Below the pieces are notes generated by a model. It worked only from the letters and a program-made list of their open reading frames with translations, searched no databases and was not told where the DNA came from. Below are positions 1 to 11,712 of a DNA stretch of 64,000 nucleotides, piece after piece. A program made the translations under genes and the position numbers. The stretch is from Luzula sylvatica (Eukaryota > Streptophyta > Magnoliopsida > Poales > Juncaceae). How positions within the stretch are numbered: the stretch's first letter is position 1; each line of letters begins with the position of its first letter. The stretch spans positions 54,431,798 through 54,495,797 of the forward strand of contig OX326957.1 in assembly GCA_946800325.1 (NCBI GenBank), in the 5' to 3' direction.

Positions 1-112
1 TTCACTTCGGTTGAGGGTTCATCGGATTTGCCAGCTGGCAGCTCATCAGAGTTTCCAGATGAACTTGGAAGCTTCACTTCGGTTGAGGGTTCATCGGATT
101 TGCCAGCTGGCA
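1..112. repeat. 72-bp tandem repeat inside the demethylase coding sequence
   Basis: The 40-bp block at 1-40 recurs exactly at 73-112, a period of 72 bp, so on the minus strand it encodes a 24-residue repeat rich in Pro, Ser, Asp and Glu. The array runs to the left edge and may have more units outside the window. Confidence 0.9.
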
Positions 113-2267
113 TAGTCTCTGTTGGAAGTGCCTCTTCAGAAGAGGGTTTAAGGGAACAGGCAGGTGGCAGCGTATCATTGGTGGAGGAGATCACTTTGGC
201 TTCACGAAACTCACGGCAACAGACAAGACAGAGATCATAAGAACACTTGTTGCAAGTGCGGTGAAAGTCAACTATGGAAGTGTTGCATTTGTCACTACAG
301 CAATTCAAATAAGAAAACAGATCTAAATTTCATGAAAATAACTTCCATTTGTTAAAAATTAAAAACTAAATAAATTAACGTACCAGTACACGCGCTCGTC
401 CTTTGATATCTTATCATGCGGAATCACGAGCTCATTCATATCAACACCTACATAATATGAAAAAGTTTAATCTTATAATTATATTATGTCTATATATAAA
501 CAATATAAAATACCTTGAATTTTAGCCTCGACTTGCTTCTCAGCAAGCTGCTCTGCATGGAAATCTTTCAACCAAGGGTAGAGAAATCGCAAGCTATGAA
601 AAGCATACTTATTCCTATCTTCCTGAGATATTTCCTTCTCTGCAGGCTAAATTAAGTACAAAAAAAATAATTAGAAAATTACACAATTAATGATAAATAA
701 ATGGGTTTGAAACAAATAACGTACCATTTTTACTCCTCTCATTCTGAGGCAGCCTTTACAGTTGCAATTCCTGCGACAAACTGGGCATTTCTCCGAAATT
801 TCTTCTTCTGTCAGGCGAGGATACCTGCATGCAAAACAAAATTAAATCAGGGTCGTTTTTGTAATTTACACCAAGGGGTACAGAGTAATTGTAAAATAGT
901 GCAATACCAGGCTTTCATGCAGGGAACGCAGTACCGCTTCGTTTTACAAATTTTGCAGTGAACGACTCTTCCTTTGTCGTTGCGTTGGCATTGATGACAC
1001 ATTAATGCGTTCTCTCCTTTATAAAATATCCTTTTTCCTCTCTGCAATTTCATTTCGCACAATCATAAGTTGCAAATATTTGAATTGATTCATATTGGTA
1101 CTGTTTTGGCGAATTGAAATTTTGAAGTACCTCGTCATATCGTGGTGCTGGAATGGGAATTTTTTCAGTCTTTTGTGCGGATGTTTTATCGTTTGTGCTT
1201 TTTTTGCGGCCCCTCTTGTTTGGTGCACTTTTTGGTTTTTCCTGTTAAAGCAAAAATTAAATGATATTCGATTGGGATCGATTAACCAAAAAAATGCTAT
1301 TAAATTCGAGTAAATCAAAAATGGAAAAAAAAAAAATGTAAATATCTACAAAAATATATCCATTATCTTTTATCTAATTGATCATTACCTCTTCAGATCC
1401 AGTGGAATCGTGATTTTTCCCATCTTCCGTAACCTCCTTTTTTTCATTCTGGCCCGAGTAAAATTAAAAATTAGAAGTAAAATAAATTAGAATCTTGATG
1501 TAACCATAACTAAATAAAGGTACATGACAAGAGGCTACAATTTAAAAACAAAATCCAAATATACCTCATGTTCAGATTTATTTTCCATCTTCTTTTCAGC
1601 AGCCACATTATCTCCAGAACCCTTAAAAAAGCAAGAAAATAAAAAGAAATCAGAATTTTCTAAAAGAACTTGATTTTAAACAAACAATCAAATATGAAAA
1701 ATTACAATAACATAAGCAAATGAGGACATGACTTTTGAACTGATCAAGAATTAAAACAATATAATATGTATTATATATCAAAACCTAAATATAATCCAAA
1801 AAGATAAAGAAATTTGGGCAAGAGTTACAGAAAACAAGCAAAAGAAACGATAAAAAAGGAGATGTACCTTCTTTCCAGCTTTGGAGGGCACTTTCGAAGC
1901 AGATCTCCTGGCCCTCTTCTTCTTTTTTGAAAACTCGTCATCGTCAGATTCCTAAAAACGCACAAAAAGAATAAATAAATTTGGAAGATATTAATCCTTT
2001 TTAACCCAAAAAAATAAAACAAAAAAATTGAAAAACAATCATCATGCTATACAGACAAATTGAATCGATCAAGATTCAAAACATAAAACAAGAGATATTT
2101 ATCAAAATCAATCACAATAGTAAAAAAAAAAATAATCAAACCTGAAAAAACATGGCGTAATTACGTGCGACACTGGAAGTACGCCTTTCCCTGGAATTCG
2201 TCTCTCTGGATCCCTCGACCTCGTCAGTCAACGAGACCGCACGATCCTTTTCCTTTGCGCTGCTCAT
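1..2267 (-). CDS. KDM3/JMJ25-type JmjC histone demethylase, 5' part (partial)
   Basis: Ten exons read from the right: 2142-2267, 1868-1951, 1565-1621, 1389-1448, 1131-1241, 908-1041, 725-824, 514-646, 384-447, and 294 to the left edge, where the gene is cut. The start is the ATG at 2267 (MSSAKEKDRAV). An acidic and lysine-rich N-terminus (KKKKRARRSASK, likely nuclear signal) leads to a Cys-rich RING-like block starting MCHQCQRNDKGRVV, then KRYCVPC and CPVCRRNCNCKGC, and a second Cys cluster (YCDKCNTSIVDFHRTC, CSYDLCLVCC). This order and wording is that of plant KDM3-group proteins (JMJ25/IBM1 class), which remove H3K9 methylation in the nucleus. The catalytic JmjC domain should lie left of the window, so activity cannot be judged. 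About 388 residues are visible; the end of the visible part contains a 24-residue tandem repeat. Splice junctions all keep frame. Which family member it is cannot be decided. Confidence 0.88.
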
Positions 2268-2867
2268 AGTAACAACTTTTCTCAGGAGAATAAGTTTCTA
2301 GTTCATTAGGGTTTATCTCTTTTTTCTTGTAAGGGAAAGCGACAATGAATAAAGGAAACTTAGGAAGAAACAAACTTTAGCAAATTTAAAATTATGAAGG
2401 GTGTATTCGCTAATTTATTGGGGATCTCAACTCTCAAGGACGGGAGGGGTCCCGCCCAATAAAAATAATACATTTTTAACTTCCGTGTGAATTCTCTACG
2501 TCGTTTTTACCTTGATAACGTGGCAGTATGGAAATGGTTTGCCGGAGGGTTTGTTTTTCTGTGGTGAGATGGTGTAGGTGAAAATATATTGGGGGAATAA
2601 AGTCCCGTTAAGAACTTAAGATTTTGAAATTGGGAAAAACAGCGGGCTTTTGCTGGATTTGTTTAGCTCGTAGATTTGGTATGATTGCCGATTGGACAAA
2701 TATTTACGGTGCTTTTAGGTAGTCGTGTGTGTACTGTGTTGCCTTGCTATTGTCAATTCTGAAGTGAAATAAAGTACAAATCGGGTAATATCATATCATA
2801 TGTGACAAAGGAAAGGGCAACATGGTGTTGGTGTTGGTGCGTGGGAAGGAAAGTATTTTTTTTTGGG
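2268..2867. other. 5' flank of the demethylase gene
   Basis: No gene is seen. This is the upstream region of the minus-strand demethylase; it should hold its promoter and 5' leader, but I see no motif that I can call with confidence. Confidence 0.4.
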
Positions 2868-3128
2868 AAATTATACTCCTCCCCCAAAAAGTGGGTTATA
2901 CATCCTCGATGACGTGGCTTTTGTGTGTTAAATTTCTGTTAACCCACATATACCTATGATAATCTTAATTAAAATTAATTATTTGTTAATTGGGGTGTTT
3001 GTTAATTGATTCGTATCTACTAATTAACCATTAAAATTAATTTTTCATCTTCAATTAACCATTAATTCGCTTAACATGACACGTCATCGAGGATGTTTAA
3101 CCCACTTTTGTGGGGCACCATATATGCT
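2868..3128. mobile_element. MITE with about 45-bp imperfect terminal inverted repeats
   Basis: The left end (around AAAGTGGGTTATACATCC at 2888) and the right end, read in reverse complement, match over about 45 bp and share CATCCTCGATGACGTG. The interior is AT-rich and non-coding. The outermost bases and target-site duplication are unclear, so the superfamily is not assigned. Confidence 0.65.
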
Positions 3129-3330
3129 CTCTTTTTTTTTTCTGTGTTGTTCTTTTTCTTTTTCTTTTTTTTTTTAGATTATTTTAACTATTAATTTTTT
3201 ATTTTAATAAGATGAGGTGCTTTTTTTACATTCGCGTGGAAAAATATAATTTTGAATAAAAATGTGTTATGAATTATAATATGTTAATCACGAGACTTGA
3301 GTCTTATTTTTATAACTGGACTGATTCTAG

Positions 3331-3911
3331 CTATGTTACGCGGATACTCCAAAAACGCCGAAGTATCCTGAGGATACGGGTATCCGATACGGATACGGGT
3401 GCGATACGTATCGGATACGCCACGTGGAGTATCCGAATTTTTTAATATTATTTTTTTTCGGATACGGCGGGGATACGGCAGGATACGGCAGGATACGGCT
3501 GGGATACGTTTAGGATACGGCTGGGATACGTTTAGGATACGGCTGGGATACTCCATTTAGGATACTTCGGCCCAATATATGTTTTGGCCCATAATATTTT
3601 TAAATAATTTGTATATGATACTTCTACGATACTTCTAGGATACTTCTAAAACTAGTTTTAGGATACTTCTAAAATAATTTAAAATAATTTTATGATACTT
3701 GTATTGTTATGTTGATTTTTTTTATTGTCATGATATTTAATTTAAAAATATTATTTAATTTATTATTTATTTATTTATTATATATAATATAAATATATTA
3801 AAATAATAACTATATAGCCGTATCCGTATCCGTGATTTTTCAAAAATTGCCGTATCGCCGTATCCGTATCGTATCGGATACGATACCCGTACCCGTATCC
3901 GTGCAACATAG
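3331..3911. mobile_element. hAT-type non-autonomous element, copy 1
   Basis: The ends are inverted repeats: CTATGTTACGCGGATAC at 3331 and, in reverse complement, CTATGTTGCACGGATAC ending at 3911. The element is flanked by an exact 8-bp duplication GATTCTAG at 3323-3330 and 3912-3919, the length typical of hAT transposition. Inside are many short tandem GGATACGG/GATAC motifs near both ends. There is no transposase. A related copy lies at 62301-62705. Confidence 0.85.
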
Positions 3912-3919
3912 GATTCTAG

Positions 3920-5984
3920 TCATGCATATAATTAATTTCTTGTTATTTTAAGTTATGTCGAAGTATTTATTAATTATTCTTTGGAGATTATCTCAATGCA
4001 TCGTTTAATCATGAATCGTAAATAATTATATCGTGACATGTACGTTGCACGTGTGATGTGTATGAATAGGACAATTTTCAAAAATATAGGAAACAAATGG
4101 ATTATATAATAAATAAATAATTAAATTACATATCATGAAAGTATCATAAAATTGGCAACAAAATCGACGATGCTTTCGTCTTATAAGAAAATGAAGAAAT
4201 GTCGACAGATAGAACCGTCATTATAATTGATTTTATAAACGGATATTAAAACGGATACTATGATATAATAATATAATAATATTTTTAGAATTAAAATCTT
4301 GATGATTTTATAATTTTAAAACAAATTATATATATACACATATATATATAAGTGATTATTGATTATTATGTATTATTGTGAATTAAAATATAGTTATTGT
4401 ATATTATGTATTACTATAATTTTGATCATTATTACAACAAAACGGTTACCCGTTTATAAATTTTATTCGGATCCGGATAGTATCCGGATCCATCAAAATT
4501 TTAGTTCCTAAATCCGGATCCATACACGTAAAAACGGATACGGTTCCGGATCCGGATATTTTATTTTCGGATCCGGATATTTTTCGGATACGGTTCGGGT
4601 CGGTTCGGGCAATATCCGCCCCATTGACACCCCTATCCGTAGCCCATATTTCGTTTAAATAAAAATAGTTATGATAACCTAAATCCTGAATCATAAAGCC
4701 GGAACTCTAAATCCTAAAATAACAATAATAAAATATATATTACAAATTTTAAGGAGTTTGTTTTTATTTTACTAAGGACAGGATTTTTTTTATACCGAGG
4801 GTTACGAATCGAATCAACTAATTTTCTTAACAAATCACAATTTAAATATATACAAAATTTCACTTGGTATGTTATAAAGAAAAATTGTTTCCATCACTGT
4901 AACGTCGTCCGCCAATTCTATATGTTTTTATTTGATTTACTATTTTTTGTTTTCATTATAAAAAAAAAAATAATATCCATCCACTATATACTATATCGTG
5001 CATAAAAGATGTAATGGTTTTTGTTCTTTCATTGTAATTTATTTGTTCATAATGGCCATCAGAACGGATTTTTGTAGGGGCCCGAGGGACGATCATGATT
5101 GTCTCCCAACAAACCCGACCAAAATTCGCCAGTGACGATCATGATTCGAAACATGAATCATATTAGGAAAAACTTGATATCTCGTTGATCGACGGAGATG
5201 ATAATGATAATACCCGCGATAAATATATTGAAAACGTAAGAACATTGATTTCAATAAATATCTAGTTACTCATGTAAGACAACCTTTTTTCGGTGATTTT
5301 GTGGTATGACAATTTTAAAAGAGTAGATTTGGTATTTTTTTATTAATTACGGTTTTTTTTGTGTGTACGGTAAATCTTTCATATTTTGTCTAGCATTAAT
5401 TGATAAAAAAACTTACTTAAATATTATTATTCAATGGCCAAAATACCAAAATATTATTTCAAAAAGTCTAAAATAAAAGACGAAGAAAAATACTATGATA
5501 TAATCACCCTTTCGTAGCAAAAGGTGCAAATTTTTTGAAAAGGGAAATTTACGGTTTTAGACGTAGTAAGTTTGAGATTTGATAAAATAGACAAAAATGT
5601 TTGAAAATCCCCGAAGTAACATTGTCAACGTTCAAAAAGTCGAGAGAATACGTACTTCTCCACTTTTGAATTACTTTTGGCCGGTAATAAATTACTTTTG
5701 AAAAGTCGTAATTATATTCCCAGTTAGAAATTTATGATTAGAAAAAAAAAACTTTAATTTATTTTTTAAATTATTCTTTACTAATGTATGGTAAATGGTA
5801 ACTGAGTATGTGTTTCCTAAATAATTACCCGACTTAAGATTACCTTTGACGTTAAGAAGTAATTAGAATGGTTAAATTGTCCAATTTTTGAAAAATTGTG
5901 GTGGGCATAACATGTTGACTTTTAAAATGTCGACAATGTCTTTTGTTTTCGATGAAATGCCCGTAGGCTTGCATTTTATAAAGA
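3920..5984. other. AT-rich intergenic DNA with a hAT-like fragment at about 4446-4635
   Basis: No gene is seen. The stretch 4446-4635 is made of repeated GGATCCGGATA-type motifs and ends in CCCATTGACACCCCTA at 4635, which looks like one terminus of the hAT-like MITE class that is complete at 46638-47105. No matching left end or target-site duplication was found, so it is probably truncated. Confidence 0.5.
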
Positions 5985-7780
5985 CTAGCATTACCCCCGT
6001 GCAATTGCGCGGAGCTGTTCGGGTTTATAAGTAATGTAGTTGAAAAAAATTGTTGTTCGTTTTGTGTATGTGACTTTCTTTTTGTAATCATTATTATATG
6101 TGTAATTTAGTGTGTTGTGTGCGAGTGAAATTTTGTAGCAAAAATCGTTTGAAAATTTTAAGAGCCGGATTTCTTGAATAATTCAAACGGTTATTGCTAA
6201 AAAAATTATCTATATTTTATACTTCATAAGTAAAATAAGGAAAAATAACGAATGAGTCGTCATGAAATTTATTAAGAACATAATAGTTCAGAAAACATTG
6301 CTGAAAAAAAGAGTGTTTTTAATTTCACAAATCTTTAATTTCGCTACATATTTAGTACAAATATTTTTCGTCCAATGTGGTCAGCCAACAACAAAGTTCG
6401 ACGATGTCATCGCTAACCGTTTCGTTCGAATCTTTAATTTAAATTATGTCATGATTATTCGCACATCCATGATTTGGTATATTTTTAACCCCCTAATTTT
6501 TTTTGGATATTATAAAAAATTCTCTATCTTTTCGTAAACTCCCAAAAAAAAAAACTCTTTACCAAACTTTTATTTTAAAATACTCCTTATGGATGATATT
6601 AATTTTTTTTTTTCCAAAATACCCTCCAAATCTCATATGTAATAATTAAAACTTATTTTTGTTATTTTTTATTAATTTTAAGAAAATTCATAAACACTTC
6701 TTAACACGTAGTGATTTAAAAAAATTTAAATTATTACATATTTTGTTTGTATAATTTTAATATTACATTCTTTATTCATAAAAAAACTAACATTAAATGA
6801 TAATAAATAAACACCTTGCAAATATATTCATAGAAAATATCTATTTAAACATCTATTTTTTATTTTAGTTTTCTTTTTATGTATTTTTTAATAGTTTTGT
6901 GATATTTTATTTTTAAATATTTGCAAGATGTTCTTTTATTAATATTGTTCAATTTATTATAATTTTATTTTAGTTTTTCAAGAAAAATAATAAAGGACCA
7001 AAATGTAAATTTTAAAACTTCGGAGGACAAAAATGCAAATATAAAGGACCAAAATGTGAAAAAAGTACAAAAATATAATTTTTTTTTTAAAATATGACTA
7101 ATTTGAGGCCCCTGGACTAAAATGTAAATTTCAAAACTTCGAAGGGCCAAAATGCAAATATAAAGGACCAAAATGAGAAAAAAAAGGACCAAAATGTAAA
7201 TTTTTTTCGAAAAAAGGACCAATTTGTAAATAAAAAAGGACCAAAATGGAAAAAAAGGACCAAAATGTAAATTTTTTTCGAAAAAAGGACCAATTTGTAA
7301 ATCAAAAAGGACCAAAATATAAAATAAATTTTTTTTTTTACAAATAGACCCCTGGTGACGTGGCTGCCTGGACTAAAATATAAATTTCAAAACTTCGAAG
7401 GGCCAAAATGCAAATATAAAAGACCAAAATGTAAAAAAAAGGACCAATATGTAATTTTTTTTCGAAAAAAGGACCAAAATGCAAATATAAAGGACCGAAA
7501 TGTGATAAAGAAGGACCAAAATGTAATTTTTTTTAAAAAACAGGACCAATTTGAGGCCCCTGGACCAAAATGTGAATATTAAAACTTTGAAGGACCAAAA
7601 TGCAAATATAAAGGACCAAAATGTAAAAAAAGGACCAAAATGTAATTTTTTTTTTAAAAAAAGGACCAATTTGTAAATAAAAAAGGACCAAAATGTAAAA
7701 AAAAAAAAAAATTTACGAATAGGTCCCTGGTGACGTGGCTGCACCAGGAGGCAGCAAATCCCCTTGTATTAGTATATAGA
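5985..7780 (-). mobile_element. Non-autonomous Helitron, unit 1 of a tandem pair
   Basis: On the minus strand the element begins TCTATATACTAATACAAGG at 7780 and ends with a GC-rich hairpin followed by TAATGCTAG at 5985, then T. TC start, subterminal hairpin and CTAG end are Helitron hallmarks. Length is 1,796 bp. There is no Rep/helicase ORF. About 750 bp (6985-7730) is a degenerate array of the AAGGACCAAAATGTAAAT type. Its 5' end abuts the CTAG of unit 2 directly, with no host DNA between. Confidence 0.8.
6985..7730. repeat. Degenerate short tandem array (GGACCAAAATG motif)
   Basis: Dozens of imperfect copies of a 12-20 bp motif around AAGGACCAAAATGTAAAT, separated by A or T runs. Reverse frames give low-complexity FWSFF-like peptides that are not genes. 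Similar arrays occur at 8785-9330 and 63052-63350, always within Helitron boundaries. Confidence 0.85.
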
Positions 7781-9337
7781 CTAGCATTACCCCCGCGCAA
7801 TTGCGCGCGGCTGTTCGGGTTTATAAATAATGTAGTTGAAAAAAATTGTTGTTCGTTTTGTGTATGTGACTTTCTTTTTGTAATCATTATTATATGTGTA
7901 ATTTAGTGTGTTGTGTGCGAGTGAAATTTTGTAGCAAAAATCGTTTGAAAATTTTAAGAGCCGGATTTCTTAAATAATTCAAACGGTTATTGCTAAAAAA
8001 ATTATCTATATTTTATACTTCATAAGTAAAATAAGGAAAAAGAACGAATGAGTCGTCATGAAATTTATTAAAAACATAATAGTTCAGAAAACATTGCTGA
8101 AAAAAAGAGTGTTTTTAATTTCATAAATCTTTAATTTCGCTACATATTTAGTACAAATATTTTTCGTCCTTTGTGTGGTCAGCCAACAACAAAGTTTGAT
8201 GATGTCATCGCTAACCGTTTCGTTCGAATCTTTAATTTAAATTATGTCATGATTATTCGCACATCCATGATTTGGTATATTTTTAACCCCCTAATTTTTT
8301 TTGGATATTATAAAAAATTCTCTATCTTTTCGTAAACTCCCAAAAAAAAAAACTCTTTACCAAACTTTTATTTTAAAATACTCCTTATGGATGATATTAA
8401 TTTTTTTTTTTCCAAAATACCCTCCAAATCTCATATGTAATAATTAAAACTTATTTTTGTTATTTTTTAATAATTTTAAGAAAATTCATAAACACTTCTT
8501 AACACGTAGTGATTTAAAAAAATTTAAATTATTACATATTTTGTTTATATAATTTTAATATTACATTCTTTATTCATAAAAAAACTAACATTACAGGATA
8601 ATAAATAAACACCTTGCAAATATATTCATAGAAAATATCTATTTAAACATCTATTTTTTATTTTAGTTTTCTTTTTATGTATTTTTTAATAGTTTTGTGA
8701 TATTTTATTTTTAAATATTTGCAAGATGTTCTTTAATTAATATTGTTGAACTTATTATAATTTTATTTTTTCAAGAAAAATAATAAAGGACCAAAATGTA
8801 AATTTTAAAACTTCGGAGGACAAAAATGCAAATATAAAGGACCAAAATGTGAAAAAAGGACAAAAATATAATTTTTTTTTAAAAATATGACCAATTTGAG
8901 GCCCCTGGACTAAAATGTAAATTTCAAAACTTCGAAGGGCCAAAATGCAAATATAAAGGACCAAAATGAGAAAAAAAAAGTACCAAAATATAAATTTTTT
9001 TCGAAAAAATGACCAAAATGTAAATTTTTTTCGATAAAGGACCAATTTGTAAATCAAAAAGAACCAAAATGTAAAAAAAAAAAATTTTTTTTACAAATAG
9101 ACCCTTGGTGACGTGGCTGTCTGGACTAAAATGTAAATTTCAAAACTTCGAAGGGCCAAAATGCAAATATAAAGGACCAAAATGTAAAAAAAAGGACCAA
9201 AATGTAATTTTTTTCGAAAAAAGGACCAAAATGCAAATATAAAGGATCGAAATGTGATAAAGAAGGACCAAAATGTAATTTTGTTTAAAAAACAGGACCA
9301 ATTTGAGGCCCCTGGACCAAAATGTGAATATTAAAAT
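7781..9337 (-). mobile_element. Non-autonomous Helitron, unit 2, 5'-truncated
   Basis: The segment repeats unit 1 almost base for base outside the short-repeat array. It starts with the same hairpin and CTAG terminus at 7781. Homology is lost at about 9337 (corresponding to about 7584 in unit 1), so its own TC end is missing. The order along the minus strand is unit 2 then unit 1, head to tail. Confidence 0.75.
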
Positions 9338-10451
9338 GTAATTGGTTATGATCAATTGTTTAACATTTGAGGCCCCTGGACAAAGTCTAATCAATTGTTT
9401 AACATTTCACATAAGATTTATGATCAAATGTGAATGTAATGTAATATGAAAAGTGTATACATGAAATACTAATAATTTAATATGCGATATTATAAACATA
9501 CAACATATATTAGTATTATTTTTAGAAATTTAATTTTATAAACCCATCAAATATATTCATTTTAATTTTCTCTTTATTTCGACATCCATATTAGTATAGT
9601 TCATACATTTAAATTTGTAAAGATATTATGTAAGAAAATATAATGCAAAAAATACATATTTACATAAAATATTTTTAAGAATTTTATTTGCATAATAGAC
9701 TTTAGACTTTTTAAGTATTATTTTTTTTTTGATGAAAAGTTATAACTATAAGAATCTCATATAATACCTAAGTAGATTATATTTGCGTTTGTAAGCAAAC
9801 AATTTTTTTTCAAAACATAATAGAATTAAAAAATATTGTATCCATCTAAATAAATTTTTAAACTTATGAATACCTATAAAATTGTATTGTTATTTTACGA
9901 AATGTAAAATAAATAAAAAATAATATGATAAAAAATAATTTGTATTTATGTTTATTATAAATTAAATTTTGATATTATTTATTAAATTACTTGAACTATT
10001 AAGTTTTATATTATTTTATATTTTCCATTGCATTTTAAATCAGTAAAAATTATTACTACTATATAACTAATAATTTATTACTACATATGTTGTATGATTC
10101 ATTATTTTAAATATTTGATATAGTATGAAATATTGTGAACAACGATATAGTATTTGTTGTTTTGTTTTTTCATAAAATGAGATTAATGTAAAGTATTATT
10201 TGATTAAAAAACTGTGATTTATTGTTATTATAATGTAAAATAATTGTAAAATATATGAATAATCATATATAGATTAATTCAAAAAACTTTATTTTAAGAT
10301 TATTTCAAAAAACTGTGATCATATATAGAATAATTGTAAAATATATAGATTAATTCAAAATATATGATAATATTATCATACACATGTGTAATTTGTATTA
10401 AAAAAAAAACATAATTTACATTCTCGCCGCGTAGCGCGAGTATTCTCCTAG
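9338..10451 (+). mobile_element. AT-rich stretch ending in a plus-strand Helitron 3' terminus
   Basis: At 10424-10451 a GC hairpin (CTCGCCGCGTAGCGCGAG) is followed by TATTCTCCTAG and then T, a Helitron-like 3' end on the plus strand, opposite in direction to the pair at 5985-9337. The 5' TC end could not be located, so the left border is only the point where unit 2 homology stops. No gene is seen. Confidence 0.5.
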
Positions 10452-11712
10452 TTAGGGTTTAATACAAAATATATCACTTTTGTAATGAGGATAACAATAA
10501 TGAAAAAAAAAATTATCTCCTTCCTAATTATGTTCATTAATGGATGTTTGTCTCTACAATTACTTCATTTTCCTCTTTATTTTACATCATTCATCTGATT
10601 TCCAGATGTCAAATTACATTTCCTTACAAATGAAAAAAGAGAACCCCACAAATTTACTAATCAACCAAAAATATACAAAAAAAATACTGTCAAAACAAGA
10701 AAATTATGACAAAAATTACTAAATCTAAATCTAAATCTCCCATTCAAACTTCATTTAATAAAAAGAAATATCAACGGGCCATAAAAGGACCCAAAAAGTG
10801 GTCCAAGTAGAAAATGGGTCTGTTGATTAAACAGCAAAATAATGAAGGAGTATAGTGTAGTTATTTAAATCTCTATTTGGACCCCAAATTATGAAAACTG
10901 GCCTCAAAATGGGACCCATTCGAGCCCGTGCAGTCCCCTACCATAATGGCAAAACAAAGAGTCAAGGGTCTTCTTTTTCCTGATCTACCCAAATTAGTGT
11001 CTCGACATTCATGGCATAAAACCTAATCAAAACTATAAAGGTGAGCTCGAACCATCATGAGATTAGCTATCCATCTCCCTTGTTTGTCTTATCCAACGAA
11101 CAGGTTTAGTTATGTGATTCTTTCAAGTAAATTTTGAATTGTGGATGCTAATTTAGAACTTGATAATTGGTGGTGATTTAGACCAAAAAATATCTGATTA
11201 CAAATTACAATATATCTTTTGAGACATTAATTATGAGTAATGACAAGGACATGGCAGAAAATTGTGCGAAGAAGAGGGACCGATAAGAGAATCTTTATCT
11301 TTCTGTTTCTGTTTCCATAGATAACCCCAAATTGAAAAAAAAAAAAAAAATTTAAAATTCTCAATCTCACTATATAAAACTAGATAAAAAAAGGACTTGG
11401 AAAAAGTAAAAACAAAATCAAAGATTTACAATCCTTAAAATACAACACAAAATTATAAAAAAATAATCTAGGAAAATTCTTACATCAACCAAATTTACTC
11501 CAATTATTTCCTCAAAATTGTACTTCTTCTCCAATTCACCCCCCCAAAATTATCTACATTTCAATAATCGCATTATCCGAAGTCTCGATCTTTATTTACA
11601 TTCCGTACCGTCTTTTCATTCTTGACTGAGGCTCCATGCAATTTTATCCCAATAATAATAATACTAATAATTCCAACAATCAATATCGAAACATATTCTT
11701 TCTTCCTTATTA
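10452..11712. other. Intergenic DNA and 3' flank of the first U-box gene
   Basis: No gene is seen. The right part should contain the 3' untranslated region of the minus-strand ligase gene. I found no structured repeat. Confidence 0.4.

Noticed and set aside
3284..3556. Frame over the hAT-type element rich in Tyr-Pro-Arg
   Set aside because: It is a translation of repeated GGATACGG motifs within the transposon.
3323..3919. LTR retrotransposon
   Set aside because: No long terminal repeats, primer-binding site, polypurine tract or gag-pol frames were found anywhere in the window; the elements seen are Helitrons and TIR elements.
6985..7730. Possible CRISPR-like array
   Set aside because: The repeats are degenerate, irregularly spaced and without unique spacers, in a plant nuclear genome and inside a Helitron.
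6965..9394. Several reading frames with FWSFF/LVLFF-rich peptides (also 63100-63315)
   Set aside because: They are translations of the Helitron short-repeat array in reverse frames: low complexity, overlapping in several frames, with no domain.
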